Positions 1 to 7,375 of a stretch of 13,844 bases of DNA are shown here, in pieces. The position numbers and the translations under genes are program-made. How positions within the stretch are numbered: position 1 is the first letter of the stretch; every line of letters begins with the position of its first letter. The notes below the pieces were generated by a model. The model was not told where the DNA came from and ran no database searches. It worked only from the letters and a program-made list of their open reading frames with translations. The stretch is from Sphingomonadales bacterium (GTDB lineage Bacteria > Pseudomonadota > Alphaproteobacteria > Sphingomonadales > Sphingomonadaceae), in the NCBI GenBank assembly GCA_020200935.1, contig JAIVHR010000159.1, positions 1 through 13,844 on the forward strand, given 5' to 3'.

Positions 1-1
1 G

Positions 2-484
2 CTCAACGATATCGGCCCCGACATCGAAACGGCAGGCGTCGAGAAGATCCGCGGCTATCTCGGCAAGAGCGCGCAATATCCGACCTGGATGCATGCCGCC
101 CATCATCTGCGCGCCGGCTTCCGCGAGGCCTATCCCAACTGGCGGATCGAGGACTGGCTCGGCTTCGCCAAGCGGCTCTGCAAGCTCCAGCCGTCGGGCC
201 GGATCACTTTCGATTACGACATGCGTATCGCCGAACCCTTCCGCGTGCCGGGCGGCGAGGCCGGGGTCGATCTTTGGAAGGCCTTTGACGGGCTGAAGTC
301 GGTGCCGACACTGCTCGTGCGCGGTGCGCGATCGAACATATTGTCCGAAGCGACCGCCGCCGGGATGCAGCGCCGCAAACCCGATCTGATGGTCGCCGAT
401 GTGCCCGACACCGGCCACGCGCCGCTGCTCGACGAACCGGCGGCCGTGACGGCGATAGATCGGCTGCTGTCGTCGGTCGAATAG
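2..484 (+). CDS. alpha/beta hydrolase, C-terminal part (5' end outside window)
   Basis: The reading frame is open from the first bases and ends at TAG 482-484, giving 160 residues. The opening LNDIGP is the strand that follows the nucleophile elbow in MhpC-like alpha/beta hydrolases, so the nucleophile lies outside the window. The cap helices follow (about residues 15-95, with WMHAAHHLRAGF). Then comes the core strand VPTLLVRGARSNILS (residues 101-115), and GHAPLLDEP carries the catalytic-type His139. The substrate cannot be told. In relatives I remember, the acid position after the VRGxxS strand is usually Asp, but here it is Asn112. The fold call is firm; the loss of the acid is recalled family knowledge and not aligned. 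Confidence 0.85.
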   Translation, partial: LNDIGPDIETAGVEKIRGYLGKSAQYPTWMHAAHHLRAGFREAYPNWRIEDWLGFAKRLCKLQPSGRITFDYDMRIAEPFRVPGGEAGVDLWKAFDGLKSVPTLLVRGARSNILSEATAAGMQRRKPDLMVADVPDTGHAPLLDEPAAVTAIDRLLSSVE

Positions 485-561
485 TCCGGCTTTCGATCTC
501 TCGGGCCTTGCTACATGACGCGGCGAGGCCTATGCGCCGCCGGCGCTGCATGAGCAGCAGT

Positions 562-567
562 AAGGAG
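562..567 (+). promoter_or_regulatory. ribosome binding site that sets the start of the beta-barrel gene
   Basis: AAGGAG lies six bases before GTG 574. This favours the GTG over the upstream in-frame ATGs at 508 and 551, and the GTG start also puts a clean signal peptide at the N-terminus. Confidence 0.75.
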
Positions 568-573
568 TATCGC

Positions 574-1392
574 GTGTTCACCAAATCCGTCTCTCTCGCC
601 TCCGCGCTCGCCGTCTGCGCGCTGATCCCCGTCTCGGGGGTTTCGGCGCAGGAAGCCGACGACGCCTTCAACGGCTTCTATGTCGGCGTCCATGCCGGCA
701 TGGGGCGGCACAGCTATTCGATCGGTGACCGCGTCGTGATGCGGCCCGCCGAGACGGTTCCCGGCGTGGGTGCCGACGATCCGTCCGTCGTCATCCCGGC
801 CGAGAGCGAAACCATTCCCTCGCAAAGCGAGAATTCGGGCATCCAGCCTTTCGGCGGCGGCCAGATCGGCTTCAATTTCGCCAGTGACGACATGCTCTTC
901 GGCGTCGAAGCCGACGTCTCGATGGGCGTCTTCGATGCTGTCAGCGACGTGACGGTGGTCGAGGACGTCGCCAGCGGCAGCACCGTTCCAGCGCGCGCGC
1001 TAACCAGCCAGCTGGCGATCGAAACCGAATATTCGGGATCGCTGCGTTTTCGGGCCGGTATGCGCCAACAGGATCTCGTCTTTTTCGGAACCGCCGGGCT
1101 CGCCGCGGCGCGGATCGGGGTATCGAGCACCGGCACCACCTTGGTCGCCAACGGCGCCGACGGCACGCGCAGCGTTTCGGCCAGCGAGAGCCAGACCCAC
1201 ACCGGCTGGACCGCCGGTGCCGGCGTTCTCGGCTGGTTCGGCGGCGGCGTGATCGGCAGCGTCGAGGCGCGCTACACCAGTTTGGGGTCGAAGAGCTACG
1301 CCCTTGCCGGAACCGTCGACACGCCGACGGTCCCCACCGACATCGGCATGAGCGGGATCGAATTGGTGGTTCGCCTGAATTACGCCTTTTAG
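574..1392 (+). CDS. outer-membrane beta-barrel protein (Omp25/opacity-like)
   Basis: The 272-residue product is read from GTG 574. A signal peptide (residues 1-25, hydrophobic ALAVCALIPV, cleavage after VSA) leads into FNGFYVGVHAGMG, the typical first strand of small eight-stranded alphaproteobacterial outer-membrane proteins. Alternating strands follow, such as GGGQIGFNF, LFGVEADVSMG, SGSLRFRAGM, LVFFGTAGLAAARIG and SVEARYTSLG. The protein ends in LVVRLNYAF, with the C-terminal Phe recognised by the BAM machinery. Long loops rich in Thr, Ser and Glu (for example residues 50-85) should face outward. It probably serves in envelope integrity or as a narrow pore; no substrate can be named. It stands alone between the hydrolase and the glycosyltransferase. 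Confidence 0.85.
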   Translation: MFTKSVSLASALAVCALIPVSGVSAQEADDAFNGFYVGVHAGMGRHSYSIGDRVVMRPAETVPGVGADDPSVVIPAESETIPSQSENSGIQPFGGGQIGFNFASDDMLFGVEADVSMGVFDAVSDVTVVEDVASGSTVPARALTSQLAIETEYSGSLRFRAGMRQQDLVFFGTAGLAAARIGVSSTGTTLVANGADGTRSVSASESQTHTGWTAGAGVLGWFGGGVIGSVEARYTSLGSKSYALAGTVDTPTVPTDIGMSGIELVVRLNYAF

Positions 1393-1421
1393 GCGGACGC
1401 CGGCTCGGGCACAGTGCGCCT

Positions 1422-2540
1422 ATGGGGCCGGCGCATATTCTTCATCTCCACTCGACCTTCTCGCTCGGCGGGAAGGAGGCGCGGGCGGTCCGGATCATCA
1501 ACGATCTCGGCGATGCCGTGCGCCACACGATCGTCAGCGCGATGCCCGATGCGCTCGGCGCGCGCGAGGCGATCGACCCGGGCGTCTCGGCCGATTTTCC
1601 TCGGGATGCGCCGCCGCTCGCCGGACGCCCCGGCCCCGGCCGGTTCCGGGCGCTCGCGGCCTATATGCGCCGCTTCGATCTCGTGCTGACCTATAATTGG
1701 GGCGCGCTCGACGGCGTGATGGCGCACCGTTTGGGCGGGCGCGGCCTGCCGCCGATCATCCACCATGAGGACGGCTTCAACGCCGACGAGGCCGAGCGGC
1801 TCAAGCCCACGCGCAATCTCTATCGCCGGCTGGCCTTTCCGACCCTGGCCAGGCTCGTCGTACCGTCGCGCCGGCTGGAGACCATCGCCCGCGAGGTCTG
1901 GAAGCAGCCGGAAGAGCGCGTGGCGCGGATCGCCAACGGCATCGCCGTCGATCGCTATGCCGACCCGGAGCCCGGCGCGATCCCCGGCTTCGCGCGCCGC
2001 GAGGGCGAGATCGTCATCGGCACCGTCGCCGGGCTGCGCGCGGTCAAGGACCTGCCGCGGCTGGTCCGCGCCGTCGCCCAGCTGTCGACGCCTGCGCGGC
2101 TGGTCATCGTCGGCGAGGGGCCCGAGCGCGATGCGATCGCCGCCGAGGCCGAACGTTGCGACATCGCCGGCCGGCTCGTCATGCCGGGATTTCTCGATCG
2201 GCCCTGGCGCTATGTCGGCCTGTTCGACATTTTCGCGCTCTCCTCGCACAGCGAGCAATTTCCGATTTCGCTGGTCGAGGCGATGGCCGCCGGGCAGCCC
2301 GTCGCCGCGCCCGATGTCGGTGACGTCGCGGCGATGGTCGCGACGGAGAACCGGTCGCTGATCGGCTCCGATCTCGTTGCTTCTCTTGACAAACTCGCGC
2401 GCGATGCCGATTTGCGCGCCTCGCTCGGCGCCGCCAATCGCGCAAAGGCGCGCGCCGAATTCGATGAACGCCGGATGCTGGTCGAATATCGACGGCTTTA
2501 CGGCTCCGCGCTTGGAAATTCCGAACGCTTCGCGCGTTGA
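1422..2540 (+). CDS. family 4 glycosyltransferase (GT-B fold)
   Basis: The 372-residue cytoplasmic protein begins HILHLHSTFSLGGKEARAV, where the GGKE loop is the N-terminal donor/acceptor loop of GT4 enzymes. The C-terminal Rossmann half has VIGTVAGLRAVKDLPRLVRA (residues 198-217), LVIVGEGPERDAI (residues 227-239) and the retaining-transferase signature E278-x7-E286 in SEQFPISLVEAMAAG. It should move a sugar from a nucleotide donor to a glycan or lipid acceptor. Neither sugar nor acceptor can be told, and no other polysaccharide gene is nearby. ATG 1422 is only 29 bases after the previous stop and has no clear Shine-Dalgarno sequence, so it may be read through from the beta-barrel gene. Length is normal for the family. 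Confidence 0.88.
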   Translation: MGPAHILHLHSTFSLGGKEARAVRIINDLGDAVRHTIVSAMPDALGAREAIDPGVSADFPRDAPPLAGRPGPGRFRALAAYMRRFDLVLTYNWGALDGVMAHRLGGRGLPPIIHHEDGFNADEAERLKPTRNLYRRLAFPTLARLVVPSRRLETIAREVWKQPEERVARIANGIAVDRYADPEPGAIPGFARREGEIVIGTVAGLRAVKDLPRLVRAVAQLSTPARLVIVGEGPERDAIAAEAERCDIAGRLVMPGFLDRPWRYVGLFDIFALSSHSEQFPISLVEAMAAGQPVAAPDVGDVAAMVATENRSLIGSDLVASLDKLARDADLRASLGAANRAKARAEFDERRMLVEYRRLYGSALGNSERFAR

Positions 2541-2555
2541 TAAAATATTCGCTCG

Positions 2556-2574
2556 ATAGGCCTTTCCGGCCTAT
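2556..2574. promoter_or_regulatory. short palindrome before the nitronate monooxygenase-like gene
   Basis: ATAGGCC (2556-2562) and GGCCTAT (2568-2574) form a perfect 7-bp inverted repeat around five bases. It lies in an AT-richer 63-bp gap, 30 bases before the start codon at 2604. It could be an operator or a short leader hairpin. No U-tract follows, so it is not a classical terminator. Confidence 0.35.
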
Positions 2575-2603
2575 GATTCGTATGTGTCAGGGTCGGAGAC
2601 GGT

Positions 2604-4007
2604 ATGTTCAAGGGATTAGAGCCCATCGTGTATGGCGGCCGCGAGGTTTTGCCGCTGATCGAGGGCGGCAAGGGCGTCTCGGCGACCAACCATCGCAGTT
2701 CGGGCGCCTGGGCGGCGGCCGGCGGCATCGGCACCGTCTCGGCGGTCAATGCCGACAGCTATGACGCCGACGGCCGGGGGATCCCGCAAATCTATCACGG
2801 CGCGCGCCGCCCCGAACGCCACGAAGAGCTGGTCCAATATGCGATCGACGGCGCCGTCGAGCAGGTGCGCCGTGCCTTCGAGCTCGCCAACGGCAAGGGC
2901 GCGATCAACATCAACGTGCTGTGGGAGATGGGCGGCGCGCAGCGCGTATTGCACGGCGTGCTCGAAAGGACGAAGGGCCTCGTCACCGGCGTCACCTGCG
3001 GTGCGGGCATGCCCTACAAGCTCTCCGACATCGCCGCGCAATATGAAGTGCATTATCTGCCGATCATCAGCTCGGCGCGCGCCTTCCGCGCGCTCTGGAA
3101 GCGCGCCTATTCGAAATGCGCCGAATGGCTCGGCGCCGTGGTCTATGAGGATCCCTGGAAGGCCGGCGGCCATAACGGGTTGTCGAATGCCGAGGACCCC
3201 GAAAATCCCGAGGATCCCTATCCACGCGTCAAGGCGCTGCGCGACGTGATGCGCGCCGAGGGCATTTCGGACGAACTGCCGATCGTGATGGCGGGCGGCG
3301 TCTGGTATCTGCGCGACTGGGAGGACTGGATCGACAATCCCGAGCTTGGGCGTGTCGCCTTCCAATATGGCACCCGGCCGCTGCTGACCCGCGAAAGCCC
3401 GATCCCCGAGGCCTGGAAGGACCAGCTGATGGAGCTCGAGGAGGGCGATATCCTGCTCCACCAATTCTCGCCGACCGGCTTTTACTCCTCGGCCGTGCGC
3501 AATGAATTCCTGCGCAATCTCGAGGCGCGTTCGGAGCGGCAGATCGCCTTTTCGATGGAAGCCGCCGGCGACCATCAGTTCCAGCTCGATGCCGGGGTCA
3601 AGGGCAAGAATTTCTGGGTCACCCGCGGCGATCTGCTGCGCGCCCGCGAATGGGAAGCGCGCGGCTACGACACCGCGCTCAAGACGCCCGACAATACGCT
3701 GGTCTTCGTCGGCGCCGACGAGGCGGCGATCATTCGCAAGGATCAGGCCGATTGCATGGGCTGCCTCAGCCAGTGCCAGTTCTCGAGCTGGAAGGACAAG
3801 GACAACCACACCACCGGCCGGCTCGCCGATCCGCGCTCCTTCTGCATCCAGAAGACCTTGCAGGACATCGTCCATGGCGGGCCGATGGAGCATAATCTGA
3901 TGTTCGCCGGCCACAATGCCTGCAATTTCCGCAAGGACCCGTTCTATTCGAACGGCTTCGTCCCGACCGTCCAGCAGCTCGTCGACCGGATCCTGACGGG
4001 GGACTGA
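2604..4007 (+). CDS. nitronate monooxygenase-like FMN oxidoreductase with cysteine-rich C-terminus
   Basis: The 467-residue TIM-barrel protein is of the nitronate monooxygenase / 2-nitropropane dioxygenase family, which oxidises alkyl nitronates using FMN and oxygen. Visible family features are the N-terminal SSGAWAAAGGIGTVSAVNA, TGVTCGAGMPYKL (residues 128-140), KAGGHNG with the catalytic-type His190, and the phosphate-binding segments PIVMAGGV (226-233) and VAFQYGTRP (251-259). Residues from about 290 form a C-terminal extension holding C384, C387 and C391 (CMGCLSQC), C414 (SFC) and C440. That pattern could bind an Fe-S cluster or zinc, which simple nitronate monooxygenases lack, so the reaction may differ. 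ATG 2604 follows GGAGA at 2595-2599. Family membership is firm; the substrate is unknown. Confidence 0.85.
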   Translation: MFKGLEPIVYGGREVLPLIEGGKGVSATNHRSSGAWAAAGGIGTVSAVNADSYDADGRGIPQIYHGARRPERHEELVQYAIDGAVEQVRRAFELANGKGAININVLWEMGGAQRVLHGVLERTKGLVTGVTCGAGMPYKLSDIAAQYEVHYLPIISSARAFRALWKRAYSKCAEWLGAVVYEDPWKAGGHNGLSNAEDPENPEDPYPRVKALRDVMRAEGISDELPIVMAGGVWYLRDWEDWIDNPELGRVAFQYGTRPLLTRESPIPEAWKDQLMELEEGDILLHQFSPTGFYSSAVRNEFLRNLEARSERQIAFSMEAAGDHQFQLDAGVKGKNFWVTRGDLLRAREWEARGYDTALKTPDNTLVFVGADEAAIIRKDQADCMGCLSQCQFSSWKDKDNHTTGRLADPRSFCIQKTLQDIVHGGPMEHNLMFAGHNACNFRKDPFYSNGFVPTVQQLVDRILTGD

Positions 4008-4018
4008 TGATCAGATCT

Positions 4019-4047
4019 TCCCCCTCGCGCAGCGATGGCGAGGGGGA
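4019..4047 (+). terminator. hairpin after the nitronate monooxygenase-like gene
   Basis: CCCCCTCGC (4020-4028) pairs perfectly with GCGAGGGGG (4038-4046), with one more T-A pair outside and a 9-base loop. It starts 12 bases after the stop at 4007. No run of T follows, so it may stabilise the 3' end or work with Rho instead of acting as a full intrinsic terminator. Confidence 0.5.
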
Positions 4048-4112
4048 CCACCCGAGCGGCCGTTACCTTCGGGATAGTTGCCGACCGACCCGCGATCTGG
4101 TCAGGATACCGA

Positions 4113-4472
4113 ATGCTCGACAGGCTCGCCTGGTTCATTCTCGCGCTGATTCATCTGGCGCCGGCGCTCGCGTTGTTCCGGCCTACGCTGATCACGCGGC
4201 TTTACGGTATCGAGCCCTCGGCGGCGGTTTTTCCGTTGCTCCATCATCGCGCGGCGCTGTTCGCGGTGGTGCTTGTCCTATGCCTTCGGGCGGCATTCGA
4301 TCCCGCCGTGCGGCAGCTGGCGGTGATCGCGGTCGGCCTGTCGATGCTCGCATTCCTCGCCATCTATTCCGGCTACGGCCGGCCTGAATCGCTGCGCATG
4401 ATCGCGATCGCCGATCTGGCCGGCCTGCCGTTTCTTGCCTTTCTCGCCTGGCGCGCCTTCGTCGCGGGCTGA
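4113..4472 (+). CDS. small four-helix inner-membrane protein of unknown function
   Basis: The 119-residue product has four hydrophobic segments: about residues 5-22 (LAWFILALIHLAPALALF), 40-60, 67-86 and 96-115. A polar loop RPTLITRLYGIEPS lies between helices 1 and 2. I chose ATG 4113 because AGGA (4103-4106) precedes it at a suitable distance and the protein then starts directly with its first helix. The in-frame ATG at 4035 lies in the hairpin after the preceding gene and would add a non-conserved-looking leader. I do not recognise the family. It runs convergently into the ammonium transporter gene, with the two stops only 16 bases apart around a perfect CCGG palindrome (4476-4487). Confidence 0.7.
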   Translation: MLDRLAWFILALIHLAPALALFRPTLITRLYGIEPSAAVFPLLHHRAALFAVVLVLCLRAAFDPAVRQLAVIAVGLSMLAFLAIYSGYGRPESLRMIAIADLAGLPFLAFLAWRAFVAG

Positions 4473-4488
4473 CGCCCGGCCGGCCGGC

Positions 4489-5604
4489 TCAATCCCAATC
4501 CCAGGCCTTTTCGCCATGCTGGGCGAGATCGAGGCCCTGATGCTCCTGCTCCTCGGTCGCGCGCATCGGGAAGACGATGCCGGTCAGCCAGGCGATCGCC
4601 GCGGTGGCCACCGCCGACCACAATACGACGACGACCACCGCGATTGCCTGGCCGGCGAGCTGGTCCGCCATGCCGCTGCCTTCGGCATAGCCGGTGCCGC
4701 CGAGCGCGGGCGCCATCAGCACCGCCAGCATCAGCGCGCCGAGCATGCCGCCGACGCCGGTAACCTTGCCGAATTTGATCTTCTCGATCAGCGCCCAAGT
4801 CAGCGCCGCCATGCTCGCCGCGACATGGGTGTTGAGGATCGCCGCGCCGGCCGCGAAATTCGCCGCCAGCCCCGATCCGCCGTTGAAACCGAACCAGCCG
4901 ACCCAGAGCATCGCCGCGCCCGCCATCGTCAGCGCCGCGCCGTGCGGCGGGATGAGCCGCGAGGGAAAGCCGCGCCGCCGGCCGATCATCAGCGCGACGA
5001 CCAGCGCCGAGACCCCGGCGGTGGTATGGACGACGATGCCGCCGGCGAAATCGAGCGCGCCGAAGCGGGTCGCCAGCCAGCCGCCGCCCCACAGCCAATG
5101 GGCGACCGGGATATAGACGACGATCAGCCACAGCGCGCAGAACGCCATCACCCAGCCGAAACGCGCGCGCTCGACCCAGGCGCCGATCATCAGCGCCGGG
5201 GTGATGATCGCGAAGGTCATCTGGAACAAGACGAAGGAGGATTCGGGGACGGTCGTGCCCGGAAACACCTCGCCGAGCCCCGACAGCATGGCGAGGCCGA
5301 GCCCGCCGATAAAGGGCGAGCCTTCGGAAAAGACGAGGCTGTAGCCGAAACCCACCCAGATCAGCGAGGCGATGCAGGCGATGCCGAAACACTGGATCGC
5401 GACCGAGAGGAAATTCTTGTGCCGGACCAGCCCGCCATAGAACAGCACGAGGCCGGGCAAGGTCATCAGCAGCACCAGCGCGCTCGCCGTCAGCATCCAG
5501 GCGGCATCGCCCGAATTCATGATCACCGGCGCGGGGAAGCCGGGCTGGGCGATGGCGGGGGCCGGAATGAGTGCTGCAAGCGCTCCTGACCATAGCCATT
5601 TCAT
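4489..5604 (-). CDS. amtB: Amt/AmtB ammonium transporter with an internal deletion
   Basis: The 371-residue inner-membrane ammonium channel has a signal peptide (residues 1-20, cut after AIAQ). Compared with remembered E. coli AmtB it keeps GLVLFYGGLVRHKN (51-64), the Phe gate FQMTFAIITP (127-136), AHWLWGGG (168-175), D185 and the first pore histidine H193 in LDFAGGIVVH, GWFGFNGGS (236-244), and the C-terminal EEQEHQGLDLAQHGE. After IEKIKFGK (ending at residue 280) it jumps to VTGVGGMLGA, the middle of helix 10. About 60 residues are missing: helices 8 and 9 and the start of helix 10 with the second pore histidine (H318 in E. coli). The frame is kept and an even number of helices is lost, so the C-terminus stays on its side. 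Conduction is probably lost or altered. A GGGAGG sequence precedes the ATG. No glnK is adjacent. Confidence 0.88.
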   Translation of the reverse strand: MKWLWSGALAALIPAPAIAQPGFPAPVIMNSGDAAWMLTASALVLLMTLPGLVLFYGGLVRHKNFLSVAIQCFGIACIASLIWVGFGYSLVFSEGSPFIGGLGLAMLSGLGEVFPGTTVPESSFVLFQMTFAIITPALMIGAWVERARFGWVMAFCALWLIVVYIPVAHWLWGGGWLATRFGALDFAGGIVVHTTAGVSALVVALMIGRRRGFPSRLIPPHGAALTMAGAAMLWVGWFGFNGGSGLAANFAAGAAILNTHVAASMAALTWALIEKIKFGKVTGVGGMLGALMLAVLMAPALGGTGYAEGSGMADQLAGQAIAVVVVVLWSAVATAAIAWLTGIVFPMRATEEQEHQGLDLAQHGEKAWDWD

Positions 5605-5616
5605 TGTCGGAGCCCT

Positions 5617-5707
5617 CCCGTTCGCCCTGAGCTTGTCGAAGGGCTGTTCTTCTTCGGCCCGTATCTAAAGCGAAGTACGGGGCTTCGACAAGCTCGGCCC
5701 GAACGGG
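5617..5707. repeat. interrupted inverted repeat of the TTCGACAAGCTC type
   Basis: Two 24-base arms (5617-5640 and 5684-5707) are inverted copies matching at 21 positions, with perfect outer CCCGTTCG and inner GAGCTTGTCGAA blocks, around a 43-base spacer. Elements with this core are common between genes in sphingomonads and related bacteria (recalled, not searched). It fills most of the 122-bp gap between the dehydrogenase stop and the transporter start. It could end or stabilise the dehydrogenase transcript. Its left arm touches the Shine-Dalgarno sequence of the transporter, so folding of the RNA could limit transporter translation. Confidence 0.8.
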
Positions 5708-5726
5708 TGTGGGGACCCTTGGCCGG

Positions 5727-6716
5727 TCAGACCCACCCTTCGAGCACCTGGTCGGGCGGGCGGTGGCCGTCGGCCCAGACGCGGATGTTGGTGATCACCT
5801 TGTCGCCCATCGCCTCGCGTCCCTCGAAGGTCGCCGAGCTCAGATGCGGCAGCAGCACGACGTTATCGAGCGCCAGCAGCCGCGGTTCGACCTTCGGCGC
5901 ATGCTCGTGGACATCGAGCCCGGCGCCGGCGAGCCGGCCGGCCTCGAGCGCATCGGCGAGCGCCGCCTCGTCGATGATCCCGCCGCGCGCGGCGTTGACG
6001 ACATAGGCTTCGGGCCCGAGCAGCGCGAGCCGCCCGGCATCGAGCAGATGGTGCGTCTCCTCGCTATGCGGGCAATTGACCGAGAGGATGTCGATCTCGG
6101 CGAGCATGTCGTCGAGATCGGCGTGATAGGTCGCGCCGAGCTGCTCCTCGACCGCCTTGGGCAGCGGCTTGCGGTTGTGATAATGGACGTCGAGCAGGAA
6201 GCCGCCGGCGCGCCGCGCGACCGCCTGGCCAATCCGCCCCATGCCGATGATGCCGAGCTTCTTGCCGTTGACCCGGTGGCCGCGCATGCTGGTCGGCGAC
6301 CAGCCCTGCCAGCTGCCCGAGCGCACCAGCTTCTCGCCCTCGGCGAGGCGGCGCGGCACCGAGATGATCAGCGCCATTACCATGTCGGCGGTGTCCTCGG
6401 TCAGCGCGCCGGGTGTGTTGGTGACGAGGATGTCGCGTTTGCGGGCGGCGGCGAGGTCGATATGATCGACCCCGGTGCCGAAATTGGCGATCATCCTGAG
6501 CCGCGGCCCGGCGGCCTCGATCAGATCGGCGTCGATCGCGTCGGTCACCGTCGGCACTAGCACATCGGCCTCGGCGACGGCGGCGCGCAGCTCTTCGGCC
6601 CTCATCGGATGATCGTCGGCGTTGAAGCTCGCCTCGAACAGTTCGCCCATCCGCCGCTCGACCGAGTTGGGGAGCTTGCGGGTGACGATCGTCCGGGGTC
6701 GCACGGGCTGGGCCAT
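5727..6716 (-). CDS. D-2-hydroxyacid dehydrogenase family protein, catalytic Glu replaced
   Basis: The 329-residue cytoplasmic NAD(P)-dependent oxidoreductase resembles glyoxylate/hydroxypyruvate reductases and D-glycerate dehydrogenases. Seen are the substrate loop ANFGTGVDHID (77-87), the Rossmann motif GMGRIG (158-163), NRKPLP after the second strand, CPHSEETHH (215-223), the substrate-binding Arg244 in NAARGGIIDE, and the catalytic His291 in LLPHLSSAT. In this family the acid partner of the histidine sits 29 residues after the Arg in DVFxxEP (R240/E269/H292 in E. coli SerA). Here the segment reads DVHEHAP, putting Ala273 at that place; the nearby Glu271 is out of register. Activity is therefore doubtful or altered. 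It is transcribed toward the transporter gene and divergently from the SH3 gene. Confidence 0.9.
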   Translation of the reverse strand: MAQPVRPRTIVTRKLPNSVERRMGELFEASFNADDHPMRAEELRAAVAEADVLVPTVTDAIDADLIEAAGPRLRMIANFGTGVDHIDLAAARKRDILVTNTPGALTEDTADMVMALIISVPRRLAEGEKLVRSGSWQGWSPTSMRGHRVNGKKLGIIGMGRIGQAVARRAGGFLLDVHYHNRKPLPKAVEEQLGATYHADLDDMLAEIDILSVNCPHSEETHHLLDAGRLALLGPEAYVVNAARGGIIDEAALADALEAGRLAGAGLDVHEHAPKVEPRLLALDNVVLLPHLSSATFEGREAMGDKVITNIRVWADGHRPPDQVLEGWV

Positions 6717-6819
6717 CGGCTGTCCGATTGGCCTGTTGCCGGGCGAGCGTCAAGCAATCGGCGCTTGAAGCAGGGCCGGGCGGGGGGCTAACAGGGGGCC
6801 TCGAAGGGGAAAGACGGCG

Positions 6820-7302
6820 ATGACCAGTCTGTTGCGTTTGGCCGGGCTCTGCCTGCTGCTGCTGGCGCTCCCGGCGCCGGCCGCGGCGCAGGATCGCGAG
6901 CCGCCTTATTGGGCCTCGATCTCGGCGAGCCAGGCGCGGATGCGGACCGGGCCGGGCCGCAACTTCCCGATCAGCTGGCTCTATCAGCGCGCCGACCTGC
7001 CGGTGCGCGTCGTCGAGGTCTATCGCAACTGGCGCAAGGTCGAGGACCCGGACGGCGTCGAAGGCTGGATGCTCGTCAACCTGCTGAGCGCCGAGCGCAC
7101 CGCGATGATCACCGGCGAGATCCGCCCGCTGCGCGCGGCGCCCGAGCCGGGCGCGCCGATCCGCTACCGCGCCGAGCCCGGGGTCGTCGGCCGCATCAGC
7201 AACTGTAGCAACGGCTGGTGCGAATTCGACGTTCACGGCCGCGGCGGCTTCGTCCGCACGGCGCATCTCTATGGCGTCGGCGAAACCGAAGAGGTCGATT
7301 GA
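6820..7302 (+). CDS. exported SH3-domain protein
   Basis: The 160-residue product has a signal peptide (residues 1-24, LCLLLLALPAPAAA, cut before QDREPP). The first bacterial SH3-like domain spans about residues 32-90 (ASQARMRTGPGRNFPISW, then YRNWRKVEDPDGVEGWM). A second, more diverged repeat spans about 97-152, with C129 and C134 placed to form a disulfide in SNCSNGWCEF. Such proteins act in the periplasm and usually bind peptidoglycan or help cell-wall enzymes; no partner is visible here. GAAGGGGAAAG before ATG 6820 supplies the ribosome site. The 103-bp gap from the divergent dehydrogenase gene must hold both promoters, but I see no clear motif in it. Confidence 0.87.
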   Translation: MTSLLRLAGLCLLLLALPAPAAAQDREPPYWASISASQARMRTGPGRNFPISWLYQRADLPVRVVEVYRNWRKVEDPDGVEGWMLVNLLSAERTAMITGEIRPLRAAPEPGAPIRYRAEPGVVGRISNCSNGWCEFDVHGRGGFVRTAHLYGVGETEEVD

Positions 7303-7375
7303 CCGCATTCCATTCGGGCCTTTCGCGGCTCCCGCTATCCCATCCCGCGATCGAAAAGCGCGAAAAACTGCGCCC

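Noticed and set aside
508..573. Longer N-terminus of the beta-barrel protein from ATG 508
   Set aside because: It would put an Arg-rich stretch before the signal peptide, and the good ribosome site fits GTG 574 instead.
2541..2555. Promoter -10 element TAAAAT after the glycosyltransferase stop
   Set aside because: The only -35-like match (TTGGAA at 2512) is 23 bases away, too far for a standard promoter.
2616..3914. 432-residue minus-strand open frame opposite the nitronate monooxygenase-like gene
   Set aside because: The plus-strand product has clear family motifs; the antisense product has none.
4035..4112. Upstream ATG 4035 as the start of the small membrane protein
   Set aside because: It lies inside the hairpin after the preceding gene and has no ribosome site, whereas ATG 4113 has AGGA at a normal distance.
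4435..5589. 384-residue plus-strand open frame opposite the ammonium transporter
   Set aside because: Very rich in Arg, Asp, Gln and His with no hydrophobic core, as expected from the antisense of a membrane protein.
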